Assembly: GCA_040830545.1 (NCBI GenBank)
Contig: JBFOMB010000047.1
Coordinates: 1-64,000, forward strand
Direction: 5' to 3'
Origin: HXMU1420-2 sp040830545
GTDB lineage: Bacteria > Pseudomonadota > Alphaproteobacteria > Rhodobacterales > Rhodobacteraceae
DNA: 64,000 nt
Position numbers and translations under genes: made by a program
The notes under the pieces: generated by a model
What the model saw: the letters and a program-made list of their open reading frames with translations, nothing else
Database searches by the model: none
What the model was told of the DNA's origin: nothing
Part shown: one piece after another, positions 46,133 through 54,835 of the stretch
How positions within the stretch are numbered: position 1 is the first letter of the stretch
Layout: each line of letters starts with the position of its first letter

Positions 46133-47929
46133 ATGGATGTTGCATCGCCACAGGGCCGGGTTTCCACCTGGCTGGCCAAGTTCGCCGACGCGCTGACCGC
46201 GCGGGACGTGGACGCGTTGAAAGCTCTGTTTGCCGAAGACTGCTACTGGCGCGACCTTGTGTCGTTTACGTGGAATATCAAAACGATGGAGGGGCGGGAC
46301 GCGATTGCCGACATGGCGATGGCGGTGCTGGATGACGTCAATCCAGGAGACTGGCAAGTCGACGGAGACGCGACCGAGGCGGACGGTATCACCGAGGCAT
46401 GGATCACCTTTGGGACTGATGCCGTTCATGGCCGGGGCCATGTGCGTTTGAATGCCGAAGGCTGCTGGACGTTGCTCACAACCGCGCAAGAGGTGAAGGG
46501 CCACGAGGAACATCGCGGCAGATCCCGGGATCACGGTGTTGAACACGGCGCTGACCGGGCGCGCGTGACATGGGCAGAGGCGCGGGAACGCGAGGCGGCA
46601 GAGCTTGGCTATTCCGAACAACCCTATGTCGTGATCATCGGCGGCGGGCAGGGGGGCATTGGTCTGGGCGCGCGGCTGCGGCGCAACGGCGTACCGACGA
46701 TCATCATCGAGAAGAACGAACGCCCCGGCGACAGCTGGCGCAATCGGTACAAATCGCTCTGCCTGCACGACCCGGTCTGGTACGACCATCTGCCCTATCT
46801 GCCTTTCCCGGATCACTGGCCGGTGTTCAGTCCGAAGGACAAGATCGGCGACTGGCTGGAAAGCTATACCAAGATCATGGAACTGAACTATTGGGTCAAA
46901 ACCACCTGCCAGTCCGCGCGTTATGATGACGAGAACAAAGAGTGGGAGGTCACCGTTGACCGCGACGGTGAAACGGTTGTCCTGCGGCCCAAGCATCTGG
47001 TGCTTGCCACCGGCATGTCCGCCGTGCCGAACATGCCCGACCTGCCAGGAATGGACAGCTTCAAAGGGGATCTGCACCATTCGTCAAGACACCCGGGCCC
47101 CGATGGGTACAACGGGAAGAAGGCGGTTGTTGTCGGCTCCAACAACTCCAGCCACGACATCTGTGCCGCGCTATGGGAGGCGGGTGTTGAAAGCGTAACA
47201 ATGGTTCAGCGTTCGACCACCCATATCGTGAAATCCGAGACACTGATGGATATTGGTCTGGGCGAACTCTATTCCGAGGACGCGATTGCCAACGGGATCG
47301 ACCACCATACGGCTGACCTGATCTTTGCCTCCGTCCCTTATCGCGTTCTACCTGCCGTGCAGATCCCGCTTTATGAGCAGATGAAGGAACGTGATGCCGA
47401 TTTTTACGAGCGTCTGGAAAAGGCAGGGTTCAAGCTCGACTGGGGTGACGATGGCAGCGGGCTGTTCATGAAGTACCTGCGACGTGGGTCCGGCTATTAT
47501 ATCGACGTCGGCGCGTCTGAACTGATCGCGGACGGGGAAATCAAACTGGCCCATGGACAGGTGAGTGAGGTGACGGAAACCGGGATCAAGCTGGAGGATG
47601 GGACGGAATTGGATGCAGATGTCATCGTTTTTGCAACTGGCTATTCGTCAATGAACGGGTGGGCCGCGCAACTGATCAGCCAGGAGGTCGCCGATAAGGT
47701 CGGAAAGGTCTGGGGGCTGGGCTCAGACACCACTAAGGACCCCGGTCCATGGGAAGGTGAGCAGCGCAATATGTGGAAACCGACCCAGCAAGAGGCGCTG
47801 TGGTTCCATGGTGGCAACCTGCACCAGTCGCGCCACTATTCCCAGTTCCTGACCGTACAGTTGAAAGCCCGGATGGAGGGGATCGCGACGCCGGTCTACG
47901 GTTTGCAGGAGGTTCATCACAAAGGCTGA
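46133..47929 (+). CDS. SnoaL-domain plus FMO-type flavin monooxygenase
   Basis: This 598-residue protein has an N-terminal SnoaL/NTF2-like domain (1-130) fused to a flavin monooxygenase. FAD binding is seen in VVIIGGGQGGIGLGARL (166-182) and an FMO-like fingerprint FKGDLHHSSRHP at 310-321. The second nucleotide motif is unusual, VVVGSNNSSHD (332-342), in place of GxGxxG/A. GGGAGG precedes the ATG. It follows the kinase after 112 bases in the same direction and may or may not belong to that operon. The substrate is unknown. Confidence 0.87.
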   Translation: MDVASPQGRVSTWLAKFADALTARDVDALKALFAEDCYWRDLVSFTWNIKTMEGRDAIADMAMAVLDDVNPGDWQVDGDATEADGITEAWITFGTDAVHGRGHVRLNAEGCWTLLTTAQEVKGHEEHRGRSRDHGVEHGADRARVTWAEAREREAAELGYSEQPYVVIIGGGQGGIGLGARLRRNGVPTIIIEKNERPGDSWRNRYKSLCLHDPVWYDHLPYLPFPDHWPVFSPKDKIGDWLESYTKIMELNYWVKTTCQSARYDDENKEWEVTVDRDGETVVLRPKHLVLATGMSAVPNMPDLPGMDSFKGDLHHSSRHPGPDGYNGKKAVVVGSNNSSHDICAALWEAGVESVTMVQRSTTHIVKSETLMDIGLGELYSEDAIANGIDHHTADLIFASVPYRVLPAVQIPLYEQMKERDADFYERLEKAGFKLDWGDDGSGLFMKYLRRGSGYYIDVGASELIADGEIKLAHGQVSEVTETGIKLEDGTELDADVIVFATGYSSMNGWAAQLISQEVADKVGKVWGLGSDTTKDPGPWEGEQRNMWKPTQQEALWFHGGNLHQSRHYSQFLTVQLKARMEGIATPVYGLQEVHHKG

Positions 47930-47957
47930 CGCTGGCGCCGAATAAGGAAACGCTGTT

Positions 47958-49064
47958 TCAGAACTTCCATTTCGCGCCGATTTGCACCCCGGTGGCATCC
48001 AGATATGTCACCGGCGTCAAATCCGCGTAGCTGTATGCTCGGAATCCGGCGTAAACTTGCAATCGCAGATCGTCGAAGTCCTGGAGCAGCGCGATGCCCC
48101 ACATCTCCGACTCCGCTCCGATGGTTTGGTAGTCGGCACCGTTGAAATACTCCAACGCGATTTTTGTGTCCCCAACCCCCCAAAAATCGTGGTTCCATCC
48201 GCCACGCAGATACAGATACTCGGGCCTCGAACCGGTCGCATCCTGACCTGCCGCAACTGTGAAATTCAGCCCTGTTTCATTGTCCATGATTGCGACGGAA
48301 CCGACCGAGACGCGGTCAAGGGACGTGGCCGTGTCGGACCATGCGCTGCCAACCGCGCCGGTGACGTGCACCCGACCAAAGTCACGTTTGTAGCGCAAGG
48401 CGACATCGAAGTACTTGTTATCGTCACCGGCTTTCAGCACTTCGATCCCGTATCCCACAGCCAAAGAGAAACCGGCGATCGACTGCGTGTCGAACCGAAT
48501 GCGCATCCGTCGATCGCCATCAAAGCTGTCGAACGTGTCGCCAATATCCAGCCCTGTCTGTGCTCCCGTGCTGTCACGCAGGCGGTAGGATCCGTACCCT
48601 TCAGTTATGTTTGATTTGGCGACATCATTGTATCCACCAGGATCGACCTCAGCAGCGGAATCCAGTGGCATGCTTCCTTGGCCCAAACGCAGCGTGCCAA
48701 GTCCGGATTTGTGGACGACCTGCACTTTACGCAGGTTAAGTTTCGACCAGTTCCATGCGTCCGGGGTCGTCGTTTGGCTGGTTTTGTCCGATGGGCGGAA
48801 ACCAAGGCTCGATTCAAAATGGAAGGAGAAGCCGCGGTCGGTGTCACGTGGTTCCACATAAAATCCAAACCGGCTGATGCTGGTAGATGGGTCGACAAAG
48901 TTACGGGTTGTCTGACCGCCATCGTCAAAGGATTGAGAGGCCGCATGAACATGGCCGTAGGGTGCTAGAACATAGCCGCCGCCAAGATCCACGTCCTTCA
49001 ATTGCGCGGCTGCAGATTGTGCGCCCAAAATGCATGTGATGCAAAGAACAAGGTTTGGGCGCAT
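47958..49064 (-). CDS. Outer-membrane porin
   Basis: This 368-residue beta-barrel protein has a signal peptide (MRPNLVLCITCILGAQSAAA), alternating aromatic/polar strands throughout and a C-terminal Phe (QIGAKWKF), the signal for outer-membrane insertion. The strand pattern (RFGFYVEPRDTDRGFSFHFESSLGF; LRLGQGSMPLDSA) resembles Gram-negative general porins. It is convergent with the flavin monooxygenase and monocistronic. AAAGGA precedes the ATG. Confidence 0.83.
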   Translation of the reverse strand: MRPNLVLCITCILGAQSAAAQLKDVDLGGGYVLAPYGHVHAASQSFDDGGQTTRNFVDPSTSISRFGFYVEPRDTDRGFSFHFESSLGFRPSDKTSQTTTPDAWNWSKLNLRKVQVVHKSGLGTLRLGQGSMPLDSAAEVDPGGYNDVAKSNITEGYGSYRLRDSTGAQTGLDIGDTFDSFDGDRRMRIRFDTQSIAGFSLAVGYGIEVLKAGDDNKYFDVALRYKRDFGRVHVTGAVGSAWSDTATSLDRVSVGSVAIMDNETGLNFTVAAGQDATGSRPEYLYLRGGWNHDFWGVGDTKIALEYFNGADYQTIGAESEMWGIALLQDFDDLRLQVYAGFRAYSYADLTPVTYLDATGVQIGAKWKF

Positions 49065-49151
49065 TGGGCGATCCTTTCATCGGGTCCTCTGAAACTCACG
49101 CTTGGCGACTGACTACCTTTCCAACACTAAACCGTTTTGACATATCCTCAA

Positions 49152-49976
49152 TCAATCAGAAATTCTGAGCCACAGTGCTGTTGCATCATCGCTGACCTTG
49201 AAGCGGGGATAGCGTTCGCAAGCTGCGTCTTCCCGTTCGATCTGGCGAATTTCTTGTGCCAGTGTTGCTAGTCCTTTTTCTCGCACGGCGTGCACAAGGG
49301 AGGCGGCATCATAGCGGGCGAAGGGGTTGATCAGGCACGAAAACCCGTCACTCATCAGCAGAACGTGGTCGCCATTGGTCACAGGAAACCTATTGAAGCT
49401 GGAGGACGCTCCTGAGGCTTTTGCATCCGTGTTTAGAACCCGCCGGTCTGTGCGTGACCGCGACTTTCGCCTGTCTGCCAGAACTTCTGGCGTGCGCACC
49501 GACTGCGTCCCGGTGCCGGGGCCAAGGGCCAGCGCATCCGCGGCCTCGTCCGCCGTGTTCGGTTCGGGCGTGCACCAGTGGCAGCCATCAGCAGTGGCCA
49601 GTAGAACTGCGCAATCCGCAGCCCAGGCCACTTCGATGGCGTTGCCGACCAGTTGCACCGCTGCGAACGCGGCGCTGGGTACTTCCCAAATGGCGGTCAC
49701 GTCGCGCCGCTTTTCAGCGTGAAATCGCGTTTCGACCTGCGCGAACACCTGCGTGCAGGTTTGCAATAAACCCGGTGCTGTGTTGCCCGCGAAAGCGGTG
49801 TTCGCGGCAGAGGACAGCCATGCCGCACCGCCCTGTTGGCCAAGCAGGCCGGGCTCGCTCAGATCTGTCGCGCCGTCAATCACCCAGGCCAATGCCCCCG
49901 ATGCTCCGGCGCGGTCATCATTAGCGGTGTTTGGTGACCCATTCAGGCTGATGGTTTGCAAAAGGTCAAAGTGCAT
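49152..49976 (-). CDS. PP2C-like protein phosphatase
   Basis: This 274-residue protein has the PPM/PP2C metal pattern. An early DDR then VIDGATDLSEP supplies aspartates, LLMSDGFSCLI is motif 8, and the terminal SDDATALWLRI carries the last Asp. The length suits a single catalytic domain without a sensor. The substrate and any partner kinase are not in the window. The start was set at MHFDLL; sixteen codons upstream are less likely. Confidence 0.75.
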   Translation of the reverse strand: MHFDLLQTISLNGSPNTANDDRAGASGALAWVIDGATDLSEPGLLGQQGGAAWLSSAANTAFAGNTAPGLLQTCTQVFAQVETRFHAEKRRDVTAIWEVPSAAFAAVQLVGNAIEVAWAADCAVLLATADGCHWCTPEPNTADEAADALALGPGTGTQSVRTPEVLADRRKSRSRTDRRVLNTDAKASGASSSFNRFPVTNGDHVLLMSDGFSCLINPFARYDAASLVHAVREKGLATLAQEIRQIEREDAACERYPRFKVSDDATALWLRISD

Positions 49977-50158
49977 TCGGAAATCCAATTTAACTGGTGT
50001 TCTAGGCTTCAAATCGCGTCGCAACCGGAAAACCCTTCGGTCTCCAAAAATTCCTTGAAATCTATTGACTTCGCTTCGGCGAGTTGCGGTGAGAGATTCA
50101 GGGACGCGGCCAACACCCGGTCCTGGTCATATGCATCCGTGCACCCATATCGCGTGGA

Positions 50159-50338
50159 CTAATCGGACCACCGAACATCAAACACGGTGCGTTTGTTGCC
50201 CTTGTTCTGTCGATAAAACATACTGCGCACGGTTTCTTTGGCGACGACAAATCGTCCATTGACGACGATCGTGTTTGCTTGGGCCACCGGAGCACACATG
50301 GCGAACGTTGCCGCCAGAAAAGCGAAACGAATGAGCAT
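50159..50338 (-). CDS. Small exported protein
   Basis: This 59-residue protein has a signal peptide (MLIRFAFLAATFAMCAPVAQA) and a short basic mature part (TIVVNGRFVVAKETVRSMF). It lies between the PP2C gene and the EamA transporter, all on the minus strand. AAAGGAT stands about 10 nt before the ATG. No family recognised. The clear signal peptide and the start signal are the main support. Confidence 0.55.
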   Translation of the reverse strand: MLIRFAFLAATFAMCAPVAQANTIVVNGRFVVAKETVRSMFYRQNKGNKRTVFDVRWSD

Positions 50339-50375
50339 GAGGTCTGATCCTTTCTTCAAAAAGTACAATGACGTT

Positions 50376-51353
50376 TCAATATCGCGCCTTTACCTCGGTC
50401 CGGGCCACAGTCCTTGCCTTTTGCTGCTCGCGGAAGAAAACGAACAATCCCGAACCGATGATCAGTCCCATCCCGGCCCAGACCACAGGTACTGGCAACT
50501 CGGCCCACAGCAACCAGCCCCAGAACACGGCCAGCGGCAACAGGATGTATTCGTATGGTGCGATTGTTGCCGCATCAGCCAATTTATAGGCAGCGCTCAG
50601 GCAATAGCCGATGATCGCGGAATTGACGCCCAAACCCAGGAACAACAACCAGTCAGACTCGGCAGGCCAGACCCAGGCACGCAACAGGAATACCAAACTG
50701 GGTGACTCAAGGCCTTCGGCAAACCGGCCATCCCCGGCGACCAGGTAGAATACGACAGACACGAAAACAAACGTGGCCTGAATATAGACTGCGAGGGCAG
50801 ATGCCTTGGTCGTTGCCCCCAATTTCCGGGTCAGCAACTGCATCGCGGCATAGGCAAACGCGGCGATGACCGGAAGCAGAAGGATCAGGCGATCAGCGCC
50901 CAAAGCCTCGGCGCTTGCCCAGGGGCGTTGCATCAGGATCACGCCGATAAACCCCACCAGAACTGCGCCGATCCGAAGCGGCCCAACCTTTTCGCCGAGT
51001 ATGGGGATGGACAGCAGCGTGATGAACAGGGGCGCGACAAAGAAAAGGGCCGTTGCATCCGCCAAGGGCAGCGCCGCGAGCGCCACGAAAAACGTCATGT
51101 TGGACAGAACTACCAACGCACCTCGGGCGATATGCAATCCCGGTTGACGCGTTTTCAAAATCTCGAACCCGCCTTCGAAATGTACCATGATCAACGAAAA
51201 GAAGAGGCCGATCAGCGACCGAGTGAACACAATCTGGTGTAGCGGATAGCCACCCGCCAACTGCTTGATCAGCATGTCATTGATCGAAATGGCCGTCATC
51301 CCGGCGAGGATGAAAGCGATTCCAGCGGCTGACCGATTCTGCGGCGCGGTCAT
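50376..51353 (-). CDS. EamA/DMT family permease
   Basis: This 325-residue drug/metabolite transporter has ten hydrophobic helices in two EamA repeats (AGIAFILAGMTAISINDMLIKQL; the second half ends VVWAGMGLIIGSGLFVFFREQ). AGGAG lies just before MTAPQN. Members move amino acids, purines or other metabolites across the inner membrane. The substrate is unknown. Confidence 0.9.
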   Translation of the reverse strand: MTAPQNRSAAGIAFILAGMTAISINDMLIKQLAGGYPLHQIVFTRSLIGLFFSLIMVHFEGGFEILKTRQPGLHIARGALVVLSNMTFFVALAALPLADATALFFVAPLFITLLSIPILGEKVGPLRIGAVLVGFIGVILMQRPWASAEALGADRLILLLPVIAAFAYAAMQLLTRKLGATTKASALAVYIQATFVFVSVVFYLVAGDGRFAEGLESPSLVFLLRAWVWPAESDWLLFLGLGVNSAIIGYCLSAAYKLADAATIAPYEYILLPLAVFWGWLLWAELPVPVVWAGMGLIIGSGLFVFFREQQKARTVARTEVKARY

Positions 51354-51536
51354 CGGGGACTCCTGTGGGGTGCTTGACCTACCGGTATCACGAATACCGC
51401 GTGTGTCCATGGCGGATCGCACGCGTTAGGTCCCAACTGTGCACGGCGGCCTTTGGCCCTGTGCGAGGCGAGGGATTTCGTATCCCGACAATCTGCACTA
51501 GATAGCGTGCAAGCCACTTGAAAATGGAGCAGCCCC

Positions 51537-52046
51537 ATGCAGATGAGCGATACACGGGATATCAATGCGGAACCGGCAGTCGTTTATGCGGCACTGCTGA
51601 ACCCCGAGGTGTTGAAGGCTGCGGTGCCCGGTGCACAAGAGGTCACCGGCAACGTAGACGATGGCTACGAGGCCACCGTGGTGCAGAAGGTCGGGCCGGT
51701 TAAGGCGACGTTCAAAGGCCAAGTAACCATGTCCGATCTGGTCGAAAACCAGAAACTGGTGATCACGGGCGAAGGCAAGGGCGGCGCTGCCGGATTTGCC
51801 AAAGGCGGTGCCGAGGTCACGCTGGAGGCGATCGATACCGGCACGCGGCTGAGTTATGATGTTGAGGCCAAGGTTGGTGGCAAGCTGGCACAACTGGGCA
51901 GTCGGATCATCGACGGGTTCGCCAAGAAGATGGCGGACCAGTTCTTCAATGACCTTCAGGAAGCTATCGAAGGCCCGAAGGAAGAAGACAGTGAAGAACA
52001 GAGTGAAAAGAAAGGTTGGCTAGGTCGGCTGACTGGTGGTGCCTGA
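51537..52046 (+). CDS. CoxG-like SRPBCC domain protein
   Basis: This 169-residue protein is like subunit G of aerobic CO dehydrogenase. It has the family core YAALLNPEVLKAAVPGAQEV, VGPVKATFKGQV and LSYDVEAKVGGKLAQLGSRII, with an acidic linker and a C-terminal KKGWLGRL tail. No coxMSL genes are nearby, so this is a stand-alone member that may bind a hydrophobic ligand or the membrane. An ABC exporter gene follows after 27 bases. Confidence 0.83.
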   Translation: MQMSDTRDINAEPAVVYAALLNPEVLKAAVPGAQEVTGNVDDGYEATVVQKVGPVKATFKGQVTMSDLVENQKLVITGEGKGGAAGFAKGGAEVTLEAIDTGTRLSYDVEAKVGGKLAQLGSRIIDGFAKKMADQFFNDLQEAIEGPKEEDSEEQSEKKGWLGRLTGGA

Positions 52047-52073
52047 TTTGCCGAGTCTTTCAAGGGGCCTGAA

Positions 52074-53003
52074 ATGACAGCCATTCTATCCGTGAAGGCA
52101 CTGCGCAAAACTTACGAAGGCGGGTTCGAGGCGCTCAAGGGCGTATCGCTGGACATCGAACAGGGTGAAATCCTCGCCTTGCTGGGCCCGAACGGCGCGG
52201 GAAAAACCACGTTGATCTCCACGGTCTGCGGGATAACCAACGCGACATCCGGTACAGTGACAGTGGCAGGGCACGATATCTACACCGATTTCCGCGCCGC
52301 GCGGAACCTGATTGGTCTGGTGCCACAAGAAATCAACCTGGAGCCGTTTGAAACTGTCTGGAACACAGTGCGGTTTTCGCGTGGGTTGTTCGGCAAGGGC
52401 CGCAATGACGCGTATCTGGAGGACATCCTGCGGAAGCTGTCGCTGTGGGACAAGAAGAACAATCAGGTCAAGGAACTGTCGGGCGGCATGAAACGCCGGG
52501 TGCTGATTGCCAAGGCTCTGTCGCATGAACCCCGGGTCCTGTTTCTGGACGAACCGACGGCGGGTGTGGACGTCGAGCTACGCAAAAGCATGTGGGAGGT
52601 CGTCGAAACGCTGAAGGCTGATGGTGTGACGATCATCCTAACCACGCACTACATCGAAGAGGCCGAAGAGATATCGGACCGCGTGGCGGTGATCAACGGG
52701 GGAGAGATCCTGTTGGTCGAGGAAAAGGCGACGTTGATGCAACGTATGGGGCAGAAGCAGTTGGAGGTTCAGTTGACCGACCCGCTGACCGAGGTTCCCG
52801 AGGCACTGGCGTCCCATGACCTGCGATTGGGCGCAGATGGTTGCAGCTTGATCTACACGTATGACACGCGGGCGGAACGGACCGGGATCACGCGGTTGCT
52901 GACGGATGTCTCTGCCGCCGGTCTGGTTTTGAATGATGTGAAAACACGCGAAAGCTCTCTGGAAGAGATTTTCGTCGGGTTGGTTTCGGGGGATGCGGCA
53001 TGA
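52074..53003 (+). CDS. ABC-2 exporter ATPase
   Basis: This 309-residue ATPase of the drug/polysaccharide exporter class has Walker A GPNGAGKTT, signature LSGGMKRR, Walker B LFLDEP and the H-loop TTHYIEEAE, all normal. The C-terminal 80 residues are the usual extra domain of this class. Its stop overlaps the permease start (ATGA). The family YadG/YadH of unknown substrate is the nearest description. Confidence 0.93.
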   Translation: MTAILSVKALRKTYEGGFEALKGVSLDIEQGEILALLGPNGAGKTTLISTVCGITNATSGTVTVAGHDIYTDFRAARNLIGLVPQEINLEPFETVWNTVRFSRGLFGKGRNDAYLEDILRKLSLWDKKNNQVKELSGGMKRRVLIAKALSHEPRVLFLDEPTAGVDVELRKSMWEVVETLKADGVTIILTTHYIEEAEEISDRVAVINGGEILLVEEKATLMQRMGQKQLEVQLTDPLTEVPEALASHDLRLGADGCSLIYTYDTRAERTGITRLLTDVSAAGLVLNDVKTRESSLEEIFVGLVSGDAA

Positions 53004-53761
53004 ACTGGTATGCGGTTGCAGCTATCTACCGGTTTGAAATGGCGCGGTTTCGCCGGTCGCTGATCCAGAGCCTCGTTTCGCCGGTCCTTTCCACGTCGCT
53101 CTACTTCGTTGTCTTCGGCGCGGCTATCGGCAGCCGCATCAACGAGGTTGAGGGCGTAAGCTATGGCGCGTTCATCGTGCCGGGGCTGATCATGCTCAGC
53201 GTGATGACACAGGCGATTTCGAACGCCTCTTTCGGCATCTACTTCCCCAAGTTTCTGGGCACCATGTACGAAGTCCTGTCCGCCCCAATCAGTTCGGCTG
53301 AAATCCTGCTGGGCTATGTCGGCGCGGCGGCGACCAAGGCGTTGCTGATCGGCACATTGATCCTGTGCACTTCGTTCTTTTTCGTCGATCTGCAAATCGT
53401 GCACCCGCTGGCGATGGTCGCTTTCCTGTTGTTGACCTGCGTAAGCTTTGCTCTGCTGGGTTTCATCATCGGCATCTGGGCGCGAAACTTTGAGCAGCTG
53501 CAGCTTGTCCCGCTTCTGATCGTGACACCGCTGGTGTTCCTTGGCGGCTCTTTCTACTCGATCACGATGCTGCCACCGGTTTGGCAAGCGATCAGTCTGT
53601 TCAACCCGGTTGTTTACCTGATCTCGGGCTTTCGCTGGTCGTTCTTTGGTGCGGCGGACGTATCGGTCGGGATCAGCCTGCTGGCCATTGGCGCTTTCAC
53701 TGCCGTGTGCCTGATCATCATCGGATGGATTTTCCGCACGGGCTGGCGGCTGAGGGACTGA
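53000..53761 (+). CDS. ABC-2 exporter permease
   Basis: This 253-residue membrane subunit has six helices and the ABC-2 pattern (SPVLSTSLYFVVFGAAIG; PGLIMLSVMTQAISNASF; NPVVYLISGFRWSFFG), as in YadH/NodJ-like permeases. It is coupled to the ATPase by a 4-base overlap. The cargo is unknown. The CoxG-like gene immediately upstream may be co-transcribed. Confidence 0.93.
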   Translation: MNWYAVAAIYRFEMARFRRSLIQSLVSPVLSTSLYFVVFGAAIGSRINEVEGVSYGAFIVPGLIMLSVMTQAISNASFGIYFPKFLGTMYEVLSAPISSAEILLGYVGAAATKALLIGTLILCTSFFFVDLQIVHPLAMVAFLLLTCVSFALLGFIIGIWARNFEQLQLVPLLIVTPLVFLGGSFYSITMLPPVWQAISLFNPVVYLISGFRWSFFGAADVSVGISLLAIGAFTAVCLIIIGWIFRTGWRLRD

Positions 53762-53865
53762 TCCTCGGGAATGGGGGCTGAAACAGGTATCAAATTTACC
53801 TCAACTGTGGATTGCCGCCCGGGCAGTCCTTGTTTGCAGCGGCCCGTCAATCTACATGCGTTCCC

Positions 53866-54663
53866 ATGAAGTTTAAGCTGCCATTTCTGAATTCCGAACC
53901 GACGGTTGCGGTTGTGCGTCTGTCCGGGGCCATCGGCATGCCCGGTCGCGGGTCGCTCAATGCGACCACATTGGCACCCGTACTGGACCGCGCGTTCAGG
54001 CGCGGGAAGCCCGCCGCGGTCGCGCTGGAGATCAGCTCGCCCGGGGGATCGCCGGTGCAATCCTCGCTGATCGGCGCGCAGATCCGGCGGCTGAGTGAAG
54101 AGAAAAACGTGCCCGTTATCGCCTTTGTCGAGGATGTGGCAGCCTCCGGTGGATACTGGCTCGCGGCTGCGGCGGATGAGATTTTTGCGGATGCCAGTTC
54201 GGTCGTCGGCTCCATCGGCGTGATATCCTCGGGGTTCGGGGCGCATGTCTTTCTGGCCCGGCAGGGGCTGGAGCGCCGGGTTCACACGGCGGGTGAGTCC
54301 AAATCCATGATGGACCCGTTTCAACCGGAAAAGGAAGAAGACATCGCGCGCCTGAAGGGCCTGCTGGAGGGCATTCACAAGACCTTCATCGACCATGTGC
54401 AAACCCGCCGCGGATCACGTTTGAAAGATGACAAACAACTGTTTACCGGCGAGGTCTGGCTGGCGGCCGAGGCAACCGACCTGGGCCTGATCGACGGCAT
54501 TGGCCATCTAGGGCCGGTTTTGCGCGAACGGTTCGGTGAGAAAGTCAAATTCAAACGCTACGGTGTGAAACGCTCGCTCTGGTCCCGCTTTGGCGCACAG
54601 GCCGTTCAGGACGCATTAGCCGGGATTGAGGAGCGCGCGGCCTATGCGCGTTTTGGCCTCTGA
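53866..54663 (+). CDS. S49 family serine protease (SppA/SohB-like)
   Basis: This 265-residue protease has the catalytic Ser94 in VAASGGYWLA and Lys146 in GESKSMMDPF, forming the Ser-Lys dyad of signal-peptide peptidases. The chain is of the short, single-repeat form. No strong membrane anchor is seen at the N-terminus with the start used (MKFKLPF), so the protein may be cytoplasmic or peripheral. The next gene begins inside its last codons. Confidence 0.88.
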   Translation: MKFKLPFLNSEPTVAVVRLSGAIGMPGRGSLNATTLAPVLDRAFRRGKPAAVALEISSPGGSPVQSSLIGAQIRRLSEEKNVPVIAFVEDVAASGGYWLAAAADEIFADASSVVGSIGVISSGFGAHVFLARQGLERRVHTAGESKSMMDPFQPEKEEDIARLKGLLEGIHKTFIDHVQTRRGSRLKDDKQLFTGEVWLAAEATDLGLIDGIGHLGPVLRERFGEKVKFKRYGVKRSLWSRFGAQAVQDALAGIEERAAYARFGL

Positions 54664-54835
54664 CGTGATTGCAAAGATCGTCTTTCTGTTCCTTGCCTTC
54701 ATCGCCGTATTGGCGATGTTCGGACGGCTGCGATTCCCGGGACAGAAGCGATTGCAATCTGCCAAATGCCCGTCCTGTGGGCGCTACCGGATCGGCAAGG
54801 GGCCATGTACTTGTGGACGTGGAGGGCGTGCATGA
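54644..54835 (+). CDS. Small membrane protein with a zinc ribbon
   Basis: This 63-residue protein has one transmembrane helix (about 9-27) followed by a CPSCGRYRIGKGPCTCG zinc-ribbon-like motif with four cysteines. The ATG at 54644 overlaps the protease end with GAGGAG about 10 nt upstream; a GTG at 54665 is an alternative start. The stop overlaps the exchanger start (ATGA), which supports translation. Function unknown. Confidence 0.7.
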   Translation: MRVLASDVIAKIVFLFLAFIAVLAMFGRLRFPGQKRLQSAKCPSCGRYRIGKGPCTCGRGGRA

